DNA of 64,000 nt from Psychrobacillus sp048572895 (GCF_048572895.1 NZ_CP183878.1:2542001-2606000), one strand, 5' to 3'; positions 43,952 to 53,251 are shown, counted from the first letter of the stretch. Numbers and translations: made by a program. The notes: generated from the letters alone by a model not told the origin.

Positions 43952-43985
43952 AAAAAAACCGATAGCCTAGGCTACCGGTTTTTTA
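43952..43985 (-). terminator. Spore protein gene terminator
   Basis: AAAAAACCG.TAGCC pairs with GGCTA.CGGTTTTTT around a two-base loop, giving T6 on the minus strand. Confidence 0.9.
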
Positions 43986-43992
43986 TGATTAC

Positions 43993-44196
43993 TTATTTTT
44001 GAAATCCATTCATTTGTTGTTGGGCTTGGGCAACCAATCGCTTCGTAATTTCTCCGCCTACGGATCCGTTGGCACGCGATGATGCTTCACCACCAAGTTG
44101 TACTCCAAACTCTTGAGCGATCTCATATTTCATTTGATCTAATGCTTGTCTTACACCTGGTACTAGAAGTTGATTTGAGCTATTATTGTTTGGCAT
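43993..44196 (-). CDS. Alpha/beta-type small acid-soluble spore protein
   Basis: 67 aa DNA-saturating spore protein. It has the two conserved stretches of the family: QMKYEIAQEFGV, including the germination-protease cleavage site in E-I-A, and SSRANGSVGGEITKRLV. It shows that the organism forms endospores. AAGGAGGTGAGGAAC places the start at MPNNNSS; a GTG three codons earlier lies inside that site. Confidence 0.95.
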   Translation of the reverse strand: MPNNNSSNQLLVPGVRQALDQMKYEIAQEFGVQLGGEASSRANGSVGGEITKRLVAQAQQQMNGFQK

Positions 44197-44218
44197 GTTC
44201 CTCACCTCCTTGTGAAAT

Positions 44219-44248
44219 TAGATTGTTCATTTTCATCTAATTCATACA
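44219..44248 (-). promoter_or_regulatory. Possible sigma-G promoter of the spore protein gene
   Basis: Minus strand TGTATG (44243-44248), 17 bases, then CAATCTA (44219-44225), close to the sigma-G pattern TGMATA-N17/18-CATACTA. Expected for an alpha/beta SASP made in the forespore. Confidence 0.45.
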
Positions 44249-44278
44249 CAGAGGAGAAAAGGTAATTTTTGTTAATTG

Positions 44279-45481
44279 TTAAAGTAGATTTGAAAAATCA
44301 TTCGACTTTTTCATTGGGAACGAAAGAACTTCTCTATTTTGCACTGCTTCAGCTATTAATTCATCAAAATCCTTAAAGCTCTCATAGTATTCCACTTTTT
44401 CGAGCTTCGGTTTAGTCTTTGGACAGGATGGAGTAAAAATAGTACAACAGTCTTCATAAGGCAATATCGAAGTTTCGTACGTTCCAATTTCCCGGGCAAT
44501 ATCTATAATATCTAACTTGTCCATAGATATTAGTGGTCTGAAAATTGGTGTAGATGTAACAGCATTAATCGCGGTTAAGCTTTCCAGCGTCTGGCTCGCA
44601 ACCTGGCCTAAGCTCTCGCCTGTCACAATTCCTAATGCTCCTATTTCTTCACGAACAAGATCGGCAATTTTCATCATTAAGCGTCTAGTAGTAGTCATTG
44701 AAACGTTTTCAGGTATTTGGGCTTGTATACTTTGTTGAATATCTGTAAAAGGTATAACATGCAATCTTACAGTTGCCCCAAAATGACTTAACTGATTGGC
44801 AAGATCCATCACTTTTTCTTTCGATCGTTCGCTCGTAAATGGGGGACTATGAAAATGTATTGCATCGAGGCGAACACCACGTTTTAAAAGCATATAACCA
44901 GCCACAGGGCTATCGATCCCACCTGATAACATTAATAAGGAACGACCATTAGAACCTAGAGGCATACCTCCTGCTCCAGGAATTACCTGTGCCATCATAT
45001 ACACAGCATCATTTAACACTTCAATTCGCAAATCAATTTCCGGCTTCTTCATTTGAACTTTTAAAGATGGATATTGTCTTAATACATTACTAGCTACTAC
45101 GCTTTGCAGCTCATATGTGTCTAACGGGAAAAACTTATCTGAACGTTTTACGGTAACACGAAACGTTTTATCTTGGCTTTCTAGGCTGTCCATAATTTTG
45201 AGTGCAGTTGCTTGAATATCATCTAAATCTTTTGAACAGGAAGCTACAGGACTAAATGATTGAATACCAAATATTTTAGGCAGTCGCTCTATTAATGCAT
45301 GAATTTCCGAATCATCCGATGATGTTAAAAACATGCGATCTCTTTCAGCTTGAATCTTTATATTAGGCAAATCCACAAACGAAAACCTTATATTATTGCG
45401 TAAATGTGATATAAATTGCTTTCTATTTTTTCCTTTGGTGGATAATTCACCATAACGTACTAATATTTTTTCCCATTTCAT
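44279..45481 (-). CDS. thiI: tRNA 4-thiouridine synthase ThiI
   Basis: 400 aa. N-terminal ferredoxin-like and THUMP domains (about 1-165), then the PP-loop LMLSGGIDSPVAGYMLLKRG. It adenylates U8 of tRNA for thiolation. There is no C-terminal rhodanese domain, the bacillary form, in which the partner cysteine desulfurase delivers sulfur directly. That partner gene ends 5 bases upstream. AAAGGAGATT precedes the ATG. Confidence 0.95.
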   Translation of the reverse strand: MKWEKILVRYGELSTKGKNRKQFISHLRNNIRFSFVDLPNIKIQAERDRMFLTSSDDSEIHALIERLPKIFGIQSFSPVASCSKDLDDIQATALKIMDSLESQDKTFRVTVKRSDKFFPLDTYELQSVVASNVLRQYPSLKVQMKKPEIDLRIEVLNDAVYMMAQVIPGAGGMPLGSNGRSLLMLSGGIDSPVAGYMLLKRGVRLDAIHFHSPPFTSERSKEKVMDLANQLSHFGATVRLHVIPFTDIQQSIQAQIPENVSMTTTRRLMMKIADLVREEIGALGIVTGESLGQVASQTLESLTAINAVTSTPIFRPLISMDKLDIIDIAREIGTYETSILPYEDCCTIFTPSCPKTKPKLEKVEYYESFKDFDELIAEAVQNREVLSFPMKKSNDFSNLL

Positions 45482-45486
45482 GCTTT

Positions 45487-46620
45487 TTAATCTCCTTTAA
45501 TTACATTCATGACTTGCTTGAATACAATTTTAAATTGGTCTATTTCCGGTTGGGTATTAGTGGTGCTAAGACTTATGCGCAATACACCTTTTATAAAGTC
45601 ATCTGAAATGTGCATAGCTTTTAACACATGACTTGTTTTCGTTTGTCTTGAAGAGCATGCACTACTAGTCGAGACAATAATATCTTGTTGCTGTAACGCA
45701 TTGATCAGTACCTCTCCTTTAATCTTCTGCACAGAAAATGAAATGATATGTGGTGCTTTCTTAGCTGGAGATATTACTTTAATAAAAGGAAAAGACTGTA
45801 AGTATTCCATTAAATCATCTGACAGACTTTGTAATTTCGCAGCTTTACTATCCAAATTCTCCATAGCAAGTCTCATTGCTTTTGCTGTAGAGACCGCCAA
45901 AGGCACAGAGGTTGTACCACTGCGGATACCCAATTCCTGTCCACCACCGTATAATATCGGTTCTATTTCGATGAATCTTTTTAAAGCAAGTAATCCCGAA
46001 CCTTTTAATCCATGTATTTTATGGGAAGATACTGTTATAGCATCAATATCGAAATGCTTAAAGTTAACCGGTATTTTCCCGAAACTTTGAACAGCATCCA
46101 TGTGAATAAGTGCTCTGCTTTGTTCTCTAACAATTTTAGAAAGTTCTTCGATTGGTTGTATTGCTCCTGTTTCATTATTTACATGCATGACACTTACCAA
46201 TACGGTATCATCTCTTAGATAATTTTCTACTGATCCTAACTTAATGATTCCTTCTTTGTCTACGGGAATCCACTCAACTTCAAATCCTTGTTCGCTCAAT
46301 TTTTTAGCTGCTTCTATAATAGAAGGATGCTCTATTTCAGAAATCAGTACATGCCTTCCTCGATGCTTATATTTATGAGCAAGACCAAATATCGCTAAGT
46401 TATTGGACTCTGTTCCACCTGATGTAAAAAATATTGTTTCACTCGAAGTTTTCAGTATGTCAGCAATTTGTTCTCTAGCAGATTGTAACAATTCATTTGT
46501 CTGGTGTCCAAACGTATGAATAGAAGCCGGATTTGCCCAGAATTTTTCGTTGACTGTGACGAATGTGTTCAGTACCTCTGGATGGACTTTAGTCGTCGCA
46601 CTATTATCAAAATAAATCAT
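45487..46620 (-). CDS. iscS: Cysteine desulfurase (NifZ/IscS-like)
   Basis: 377 aa PLP enzyme taking sulfur from cysteine. Seen: MIYFDNSATTKVHPEV, FTSGGTESNN, HMDAVQSFGK, the PLP Lys in SSHKIHGLKGSG, and the persulfide Cys in STSSACSSRQTKTSHVL. Its position next to thiI matches Bacillus NifZ, which serves tRNA thiolation. AAGGAGGG sets the start; 13 upstream codons cross a terminator and are ignored. Confidence 0.94.
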   Translation of the reverse strand: MIYFDNSATTKVHPEVLNTFVTVNEKFWANPASIHTFGHQTNELLQSAREQIADILKTSSETIFFTSGGTESNNLAIFGLAHKYKHRGRHVLISEIEHPSIIEAAKKLSEQGFEVEWIPVDKEGIIKLGSVENYLRDDTVLVSVMHVNNETGAIQPIEELSKIVREQSRALIHMDAVQSFGKIPVNFKHFDIDAITVSSHKIHGLKGSGLLALKRFIEIEPILYGGGQELGIRSGTTSVPLAVSTAKAMRLAMENLDSKAAKLQSLSDDLMEYLQSFPFIKVISPAKKAPHIISFSVQKIKGEVLINALQQQDIIVSTSSACSSRQTKTSHVLKAMHISDDFIKGVLRISLSTTNTQPEIDQFKIVFKQVMNVIKGD

Positions 46621-46640
46621 TTTCAATAACCCTCCTTTTC

Positions 46641-46673
46641 GAAAAAAAACCACCATCACATAGTGAGGTGGTT
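46641..46673 (-). terminator. Terminator between ezrA and iscS
   Basis: AACCACC and TCAC (46648-46659) pair with GTGA and GGTGGTT (46663-46673), leaving one bulged A. Eight T follow on the minus strand, then directly the iscS ribosome site. Confidence 0.85.
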
Positions 46674-46739
46674 CACGTTAGTATACAAAATATGATTTTC
46701 AAACAACTACATTTCCAACTGTTTTTTAAAATCTTATGA

Positions 46740-48440
46740 TTATGTACGCCAAGCGTCTTCTTTCACTAATGCATCAATTTTCTTTAAAGCTCCCGGTTCT
46801 ACCTCTTCCACTGCAGTCGCTGCATCTTCTAATGCCTTAGAATAACGTAATTGTCTAAACGCTTCCTCTGCTTCTAATAGTCTTGCGTGAACATGTGGGT
46901 GAGTTGCACGATATCGGTTACCATATTGAATAATTTTTTCAGTTAGTAACACATTTTCTAGCATTTCTTTCGCTCTGTTATGTACTTCCTCCATACATGC
47001 CTCTGCTTTTTCTAAATAATTATCTACCAACGACATATTTAAAGGGACTTCTTGAAGGCTTTGCATTGCTACATAAATATGCTCTTCTGCTTCTTCTAAA
47101 CGAACATCCATATCCTCTGGAATTCCAGGTATATTAGCTTTTTGAAGCATACGGTCAGTATCATGTAACATACTTTTTAGCTCATCTAGTTTTTCACGTG
47201 CATTATTCTCATCGATCCGAAGGTTTTTCAAACGATTTGCAAATCGATCCTGCTCTTCGTATAGTCGATCAATTCCTTCAGCGATTTCATTTAACTCTTC
47301 TTGAAGGCTTGAGTATGCTGATCGTTCTTCCTCTACCCGACTAGAAAGCAATTCATACTTTTTCTCTAATTCCTCTAGTTCTTTTAAGCAGCTTTGTGGA
47401 ATTTCGGCCTCTTTTTCAGGTAGACGATAGCTCTGCTGTACATACGCTGCTTCTTCACTTACAGCACGTGTAACAGATGTAACTTCCCGTAAACGTGTAC
47501 CAGTTTGTTCCTTATATTGGTCTACGTATTTTTTTGCAAGTACTTCTTTTTCCAACAAATCATAGAAGGTGTCTAATTCGTCTTTTAACTCTTCTACTCT
47601 AATAATTGTCTTACCGACATTCAGTTCAATGATTGCTTGTTTTAACTCTACAAGCTCTGCTTCTATGGAATCTAATTTTTTATTCATTTCGAGATGCTGT
47701 AAGTAATAAGAACTCTCTTCCATTTCCTTTTGCCCATTACGTAATTCATGAATAATGGCAGGAATTTTATGTTGAATTTCAGATAGTACTGTAGGAATAT
47801 CATGTAATTTAGGGAAGAACTTTTGACCTTCATCTTGAACAGTGATGACAAGTTCACGTGCACTTAAATAATTCCCTGTATCCGTTAGTCTATCGAATTC
47901 TTCAAACTGTGGAATGAAGGATTCTAGCTTTTGCTCAAGCGCCTTTACTGCTTCTCCAAAGGAATACTGATGTGCAAGAAGTGTTTTTCTAGCTGCACGA
48001 TGCTGCTCCTTTAGTTGCTCCATCTCGATACGATTTTTTTCTTCACTACCGATTAGATCTTCTAGTTCGTTTAAAATTTCGGACATTTTTTTATCACAAA
48101 GGGATATTAATATTTGAATTTCTTTTTCGATTTTCGTCGCTTTTGGAAATATAAATCTATCTATACTTTCTTCAGCGTCAAATAAAAGAACGTCGATTTT
48201 TGGCATATGCACATCCATTACCTCTGTCCATGCATTTCTCCATCTTTCAAACATTTCCTCTGTTTGACCATTCATATTCAATTGTTTCACTTTTGTCATT
48301 TCTTCTAAAATTGGTTTGTTTTGAATTTGATGCTTCTCATGTTCTAATCTCTCTATTTCTGCGTTATGTTTTCGTCTTATGATAAAAGCAAAAATTGCTA
48401 TTACTAAAAGTATAATGACTGCTGGGATGATATACTTCAT
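46740..48440 (-). CDS. ezrA: Septation ring formation regulator EzrA
   Basis: 566 aa. One N-terminal transmembrane helix (about 3-21) is followed by a long spectrin-like series of coiled coils to the C-terminus, rich in Glu/Lys/Leu. EzrA binds FtsZ and limits ring formation to midcell, and helps recycle PBP1. The family signature near the N-terminus (NGQTEEMFERWRNAWTEV) and the terminal helix region (YGNRYRATHPHVHARLLEAE) are present. Neighbours hisJ and iscS agree with Bacillus order. Confidence 0.95.
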   Translation of the reverse strand: MKYIIPAVIILLVIAIFAFIIRRKHNAEIERLEHEKHQIQNKPILEEMTKVKQLNMNGQTEEMFERWRNAWTEVMDVHMPKIDVLLFDAEESIDRFIFPKATKIEKEIQILISLCDKKMSEILNELEDLIGSEEKNRIEMEQLKEQHRAARKTLLAHQYSFGEAVKALEQKLESFIPQFEEFDRLTDTGNYLSARELVITVQDEGQKFFPKLHDIPTVLSEIQHKIPAIIHELRNGQKEMEESSYYLQHLEMNKKLDSIEAELVELKQAIIELNVGKTIIRVEELKDELDTFYDLLEKEVLAKKYVDQYKEQTGTRLREVTSVTRAVSEEAAYVQQSYRLPEKEAEIPQSCLKELEELEKKYELLSSRVEEERSAYSSLQEELNEIAEGIDRLYEEQDRFANRLKNLRIDENNAREKLDELKSMLHDTDRMLQKANIPGIPEDMDVRLEEAEEHIYVAMQSLQEVPLNMSLVDNYLEKAEACMEEVHNRAKEMLENVLLTEKIIQYGNRYRATHPHVHARLLEAEEAFRQLRYSKALEDAATAVEEVEPGALKKIDALVKEDAWRT

Positions 48441-48590
48441 CGTAAGCCCCCTGTTCCAAATTCAAAAGTTCTATTTACAGTGTTACTCTATATCTTACCA
48501 TGCTTTTTATGTTATTGTTTCATAAAACAAGAGAAAAACAATTAATTCTTAAAAAAAATTATATTTCTATAATTTGGAGGCTGATTTCTT

Positions 48591-49388
48591 TTGAAAAAGG
48601 ATGGTCATATCCACACACCCTATTGTCCGCATGGGACAAAAGATTCTTTTCATTTGTATATTGAACAAGCGATTCAAAGTGATTTTCAGGCAATTACCTT
48701 TACAGAACATGCCCCCATGCCCTTAGGTTTTATAGATCCAACACCGAATAAGGACAGTGGGATGAGCATGAATCAACTAGAATCTTATATTTTCGAGTTA
48801 CAAAAGTTGAAAAAAGAGTATAGCCAAGATATTGTTATTTCTACAGGCTTAGAAATCGATTTTATAGCTGAGTTTGAACAAAGTACTACTTCTTTCTTAA
48901 ATACATATGGAAAATACTTAGATGACTCAATTTTGTCAGTTCATTTCCTAAAATACGAAGATGACTATACTTGCATTGACTACTCCAAATCTACATTTTT
49001 AGAATTTATAGATCGACTCGGAAACCCAATGTCTGTGTATAAATTGTATTATAAAACACTGGTAGATTCAATAACGAGTAATCTTGGAAATTATAAGCCA
49101 AAGAGAATTGGTCATATAACATTAGTACACAAATTCCAGCATGCCTTTATCGAAGAAGTGCAAGACCATGAAGATATAGTAGCTCTTTTGAATGAAATTA
49201 AACATCAGCAACTAGAGCTTGATGTAAATAGCGCTGGGTTTGCTAAGCCTTATTGTTTAGAAAGCTATCCCCCACTTCCTTATATAATGCTAGCGAAGGA
49301 AATGGAGATTCCACTTGTATTTGGATCAGATGCACATCAAGCAAAGGATCTACATCAGTTTTACAATGAAATAAGTACTTTATTATAG
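48591..49388 (+). CDS. hisJ: Histidinol-phosphatase, PHP family
   Basis: 265 aa. Penultimate step of histidine synthesis, done here by a PHP enzyme far from other his genes. Metal motifs: DGHIHTPYCPHG, FTEHAP, GLEIDFI, the SVHFLK His, GHITLVHKF and FGSDAHQ near the end. The start is TTG at 48591, ten bases behind GGAGG. It diverges from ezrA; the fRMsr gene follows at once. Confidence 0.93.
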   Translation: MKKDGHIHTPYCPHGTKDSFHLYIEQAIQSDFQAITFTEHAPMPLGFIDPTPNKDSGMSMNQLESYIFELQKLKKEYSQDIVISTGLEIDFIAEFEQSTTSFLNTYGKYLDDSILSVHFLKYEDDYTCIDYSKSTFLEFIDRLGNPMSVYKLYYKTLVDSITSNLGNYKPKRIGHITLVHKFQHAFIEEVQDHEDIVALLNEIKHQQLELDVNSAGFAKPYCLESYPPLPYIMLAKEMEIPLVFGSDAHQAKDLHQFYNEISTLL

Positions 49389-49404
49389 AATGGAGACAAT
49401 TAAT

Positions 49405-49884
49405 ATGTTCACAAAATCAGCATACTCAGAAGACTTAACAGCAAATTATAATATGCTTTCCAAACAACTAGACGCTCTTTTAACCGGGGAGACAAATGCA
49501 ATTGCAAATTTCAGTAATGCATCTGCATTATTAAATCAATTTTTTGATCAGATAAATTGGGTTGGATTTTATATAATCGAAGATGGAGAGCTAGTATTGG
49601 GACCATTTCAAGGATTACCTGCATGTGTAAGAATCCCACTAAGTAGAGGTGTATGCGGAGCCGCTGCTTCAAAACAAGAAACAATTATTGTCCCAGACGT
49701 ACACGCATATCCAGGTCATATCGCATGTGATGCAGCGTCACAATCCGAAATTGTAGTTCCCATCGTTAAAGACGGAGAACTTGTAGGAGTTTTGGACATC
49801 GATAGTCCTATTAAAGATCGATTCACCGAGCAGGATGCGGAAGGTTTGGAACAATTTATCCAAATATTGGTGAAGCATATTTAA
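49405..49884 (+). CDS. Free methionine-(R)-sulfoxide reductase (GAF)
   Basis: 159-aa single GAF domain of the YtsP/fRMsr family that reduces free Met-R-sulfoxide. Three conserved cysteines are visible, in LPACVRIP, RGVCGAAA and HIACDAAS, the latter two being the catalytic and resolving positions. ATGGAGACAATTAAT supplies the ribosome site for the ATG at 49405; the ATG at 49390 lies inside it. Cotranscribed with hisJ. Confidence 0.92.
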   Translation: MFTKSAYSEDLTANYNMLSKQLDALLTGETNAIANFSNASALLNQFFDQINWVGFYIIEDGELVLGPFQGLPACVRIPLSRGVCGAAASKQETIIVPDVHAYPGHIACDAASQSEIVVPIVKDGELVGVLDIDSPIKDRFTEQDAEGLEQFIQILVKHI

Positions 49885-49908
49885 TAAGTCAATAATAGAC
49901 AATTATAG

Positions 49909-49936
49909 AAAGGACCACTTTTAGGTCCTTTTTATT
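49909..49936 (+). terminator. hisJ-fRMsr terminator
   Basis: AAAGGACC (49909-49916) pairs with GGTCCTTT (49924-49931), with a T-rich tail. Confidence 0.85.
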
Positions 49937-49970
49937 TGCTCTTTCTCGACTAATGCAATCCGTATAAAGG

Positions 49971-50203
49971 TTAAACTAATTTATACATAAGAACGTCATC
50001 TACATATAATTCCTCATTAAATTTAGCTTCTTTAATTTTACGTCCTTCTTCTACAAATCCCAGTTACTTTATTGCTCAGTTGTCGTCACATCCAACTCAT
50101 CTAAAACAGAAATCATAAATTCGTTTTCTGAAACAACTTCTCTTTGGATTTCTAACATGTCTTTTGTATCATCTATAATTCCACCCCTTATAAAAACCTC
50201 CAT
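49971..50203 (-). pseudogene. GNAT acetyltransferase remnant
   Basis: Starts MEVFIRGGIIDDTKD and MLEIQREVVSENEFMIS, then reads into a TAA after VTTTEQ. A different frame gives SNKV, and the first frame resumes with LGFVEEGRKIKEAKF and NEELYVDDVLMYKLV before the stop. These are the N- and C-terminal signatures of a GNAT enzyme with the central acetyl-CoA-binding half missing, plus a frame break at the join. It sits 5 bases below the TPR gene. Confidence 0.8.
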
Positions 50204-50208
50204 AATTA

Positions 50209-50706
50209 TTAGCCCCCTTTAATATCCCAAATCTCATCCAATCTATCAGAATAGAAATCTATTGCTCTTTTATAATTAAGTATCTCCTTATCTGTTGTGG
50301 TATCTATCAAGCAGTTTAATAATAGCTCCATAGCTTTACTATGCTCATTCAAATTGAATAGGGTCATCGAATAAAACACTTGGATTGCTCTATTGTTAGG
50401 AAATACCCCTATTCCTTTTAAAAATATAGCTTTTGACTTTTCATATTCACCCAATGACCTATATGTACTACCCAAACCGAGAAAAGCTCCTTCTAGTTCC
50501 TTAGATGACAACCCCAGTTTGATTGCCTTTTCATAAAAGGGTACTGCCTTAGCTTCTTCTCCTAGTAAATCAAAACTCCAAGCACAATGGTAATTAATAG
50601 AAGGATTCTCCGGGAACTCCTGAACAAGCTGTAATAGTATCGAGTTAGATTCTTTATGATTCCCACTCGTTCGTAATTCCATAGCTTTGTCTAATTCTCT
50701 TTCCAT
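50209..50706 (-). CDS. Tetratricopeptide repeat protein
   Basis: 165 aa built of about four TPR units (helical pairs, e.g. PSINYHCAWSFDLLGEEAKA and GAFLGLGSTYRSLGEYEKSK). No signal peptide or other domain. A protein-interaction scaffold is likely but the partner is unknown. AGGAGATGAAATA sets the start at MERELDK; 14 upstream codons are ignored. First feature of the accessory patch. Confidence 0.8.
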   Translation of the reverse strand: MERELDKAMELRTSGNHKESNSILLQLVQEFPENPSINYHCAWSFDLLGEEAKAVPFYEKAIKLGLSSKELEGAFLGLGSTYRSLGEYEKSKAIFLKGIGVFPNNRAIQVFYSMTLFNLNEHSKAMELLLNCLIDTTTDKEILNYKRAIDFYSDRLDEIWDIKGG

Positions 50707-50764
50707 TATTTCATCTCCTATAACTTTTTCTACCGCTTTACTGCACATAAGTTTAAAGTCTTAA

Positions 50765-51289
50765 TCAATCGAACTTAATGTCTTTACTCGGATAAACATC
50801 AGCAAACCACCGCAACACGCCATTGTGGTGGTTAATGATCTGCTGTGCAGTTAGTTCCTTGGAATCCCATGTACTATGTGTGTCTGAAACTAAGGTCACC
50901 TTATATCCCATACTAAAAGCTCTTCTACATGTAGTGTCAACACACACTTCTGTTTGAATACCTACGATAATCAAATGTTCAATCCCTTGTTTTTTCAACT
51001 CCATATCTAGAGGTGTATTAAAAAATGAATCAGGGGTTGTTTTTTGAATAATAGTATCTTCATTATTTGGAGAAATGCTAGAATGAATTTCCCAGCTACT
51101 TGTTCCATGCTCTAATGGTTTACCAACGGATGCATGATGCTGTATATAAAAAATAGGTGTCTGCATAGACCTTGCACGGACTAATAATTCATTTAAGTTT
51201 TGTAGTAACATATCTGATTTGAAAACTTCATCACCTGCTTGGAACATTCCATTTTGAACGTCAATTATTAATAGCGCTTCCTTTGTCAA
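50765..51289 (-). CDS. Isochorismatase-like cysteine hydrolase
   Basis: 174 aa. The Asp-Lys-Cys catalytic set is seen: LLIIDVQNGMF, IIQKTTPDSFFN and IVGIQTEVCVDTTCRRAF, the cis-peptide plus nucleophile Cys. Nicotinamidase, N-carbamoyl amidase and isochorismatase share this fold; the substrate cannot be told. TTG start at 51289 behind AAAGGGGGAGC. Confidence 0.88.
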   Translation of the reverse strand: MTKEALLIIDVQNGMFQAGDEVFKSDMLLQNLNELLVRARSMQTPIFYIQHHASVGKPLEHGTSSWEIHSSISPNNEDTIIQKTTPDSFFNTPLDMELKKQGIEHLIIVGIQTEVCVDTTCRRAFSMGYKVTLVSDTHSTWDSKELTAQQIINHHNGVLRWFADVYPSKDIKFD

Positions 51290-51318
51290 AATGCTCCCCC
51301 TTTCGGTTCTTCAAGATA

Positions 51319-51879
51319 CTATAATTGAAACTCTGTTATTATCATTTGAGCAACTTCTTCCGCACTTAAATAAGTATTATCTATTCTCAAATAATTTTCC
51401 TTTGTAATTTCACCCTCCTTAGAATTCAACCTACTATTCTCTAGAGTATCTAATAGATGTTGTTCAGATTGTTCCATGTTTCTCTTAGTTGGTTTATGTT
51501 CAAGTCTATGTGGTGTCTTATTTCTCTTTAACCTTTCAGCCACATTGGCTTCTAATTCAACAAAATAAATGCTAGCTCCTTGGGAAGATACAATTTGGCA
51601 CATCTTTTCTATATCATCCCAATCTTCTTTCTGATCAAAATACCATACCTTAGTAAAAATCATCCCATTACTATCACTTTTTGAAAATGAATTAAATATT
51701 TCCTGTCGAAATAGATGTGTTAATCTCCACATTTCTGGAGTAAATCCAAATAGTGGCTCTAACAGATCAATGGTCATATGGTTATGAAATAACTTCATGC
51801 CTGTACTCTTTGCTAATTCCTGTCCGACAGTCATTTTTCCAACTGCTTGTGGTCCAAATATAAAAACAAACTTTTTCAT
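51319..51879 (-). CDS. Small P-loop kinase-like protein
   Basis: 186 aa with Walker A FIFGPQAVGKMTVGQ and a shikimate-kinase/AAA-type fold; FHNHMTIDLLEPLF is characteristic of a Bacillus group of small hypothetical kinases. Arg-rich lid NVAERLKRNKTPHRLEHK. Possibly phosphorylates a small molecule or antibiotic; unknown. GGGGAGAAAGTCACT sets the start seven codons inside the open frame. Confidence 0.7.
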   Translation of the reverse strand: MKKFVFIFGPQAVGKMTVGQELAKSTGMKLFHNHMTIDLLEPLFGFTPEMWRLTHLFRQEIFNSFSKSDSNGMIFTKVWYFDQKEDWDDIEKMCQIVSSQGASIYFVELEANVAERLKRNKTPHRLEHKPTKRNMEQSEQHLLDTLENSRLNSKEGEITKENYLRIDNTYLSAEEVAQMIITEFQL

Positions 51880-51984
51880 AGTGACTTTCTCCCCATCCAA
51901 AAAAAATAAGAACTTTATTTCTTTTATTGAAGTACAAAAACCTTTTTATATAAATTCATTGACACCAAACATCCCAGAGTCTGT

Positions 51985-52560
51985 TCAATCAAACCAGTCA
52001 TAGAGTATTTCTAATCGTTCCTCATACGATGGGTAAATCACGTAGAACACAGGATAAGACTTCTCATCCTCTTCATCATCGTGTTCCCATAATAAGGTTA
52101 ACCATTCTTCAAAGTTATCTAAAACCTTTACAATTCGTGGTTCTATTTGGCTAACAAACCCAACCTTGTACTCTTGATCAGGAATACTATCTTCACATAT
52201 GAATACCCAATGATTGTTCGAATGGTCTCCAGCATCAAACGTTGTAAAGGATATAAGTCGTTTAGGTTCTATCCACTCTTTAGTTTCTACTATTAAAATC
52301 TCATTAGTAATGTCTGGAATAATCCTATCGATTTTGCCAATATCACCAGAAGGAGAGTTTCTACTAACACCTCCTATTGGTTCACAATCCAATAAAAAAA
52401 TACCATTGGAGAATTCCTTCAGAAACCTCACAAATGAAACAGGCAAACGATATCCAAGTGTTTTTTCATATGTTGCAATCATTTCATCTGTAGCAATATC
52501 GAATCGATCAACATCAGGATATTTTTTATTAAATTGTTCTATAAATTCATCTATTCTCAA
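51985..52560 (-). CDS. SMI1/KNR4 (SUKH) family protein
   Basis: 191 aa. The N-terminal IATDEMIATYEKTLGYRLPVSFVRFLKEFSNG (shown in full order; motif LGYRLP.SF..FL) is the SUKH-1 signature, with a C-terminal acidic WEHDDEEDE and a Tyr-rich end. SUKH proteins are commonly immunity factors for secreted nuclease or deaminase toxins. No toxin is adjacent, so this is an orphan. TTG start behind GAGGGGACG. Confidence 0.85.
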   Translation of the reverse strand: MRIDEFIEQFNKKYPDVDRFDIATDEMIATYEKTLGYRLPVSFVRFLKEFSNGIFLLDCEPIGGVSRNSPSGDIGKIDRIIPDITNEILIVETKEWIEPKRLISFTTFDAGDHSNNHWVFICEDSIPDQEYKVGFVSQIEPRIVKVLDNFEEWLTLLWEHDDEEDEKSYPVFYVIYPSYEERLEILYDWFD

Positions 52561-52646
52561 ATTAGCGTCCCCTCAAATGTAAGTTAAAATTGTTACAACG
52601 AGAAAGTAATAAATTCAGACAGTCTACCACTTATCTAATGCTTAAG

Positions 52647-53093
52647 CTAATTTTGTAAATTTTTTTCAAGTATAATTTTATGTAACCCTTTTTCATCCGT
52701 ATACGTGTCCATGACATCAAAGCCATTTTTTATATTCAAAATTAGCATCCTACGCCATCTATTCATTGTTTTTGTTTGAACAACACTATAACCTTTTTCT
52801 CTTAAATATTGATGTTGCTTTTCCATTAAGGTAGAGCCAATCCCAAATTCCCTAAAATTAGTATCTACCCCGCCTAACCAACTATAAAATTTAGTATCGC
52901 CTAATGCATAGCCAATCTTGTATCCAATAACTTTTTCACCACTCATAGCAGTAATAACTAATAATCCAGGTTTATTTGCCATCTTATTAATAAAATTATC
53001 AGAGGTACCAAAAATAGCTGTATGTAATTCTACAATGCTTTCCAATAAGCGAGCACCAGGTAGCGAATCAAAAATAAGATAATCAATCTTCAA
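52647..53093 (-). CDS. GNAT family acetyltransferase
   Basis: 148 aa N-acetyltransferase. The acetyl-CoA loop is in NFREFGIGSTLMEKQHQYL; the usual Gln/Arg-x-x-Gly-x-Gly is present as R-E-F-G-I-G. The C-terminal NGFDVMDTYTDEKGLHKIIL is typical. The substrate is unknown. TTG start behind GGAGGGGATATAA. Last gene of the accessory patch. Confidence 0.82.
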   Translation of the reverse strand: MKIDYLIFDSLPGARLLESIVELHTAIFGTSDNFINKMANKPGLLVITAMSGEKVIGYKIGYALGDTKFYSWLGGVDTNFREFGIGSTLMEKQHQYLREKGYSVVQTKTMNRWRRMLILNIKNGFDVMDTYTDEKGLHKIILEKNLQN

Positions 53094-53251
53094 TTATATC
53101 CCCTCCAATTCCAGTTACTTAATTGATCGCTATTAAGTGAACATGTTTAGATGTATAATCACTTCTCATAACATAAAAATATCTTCTATTAGCATTACGT
53201 TAGAATATTCAAAAGGTTCCACTTTTGTATAGAACACTTGAAAACGAATAA

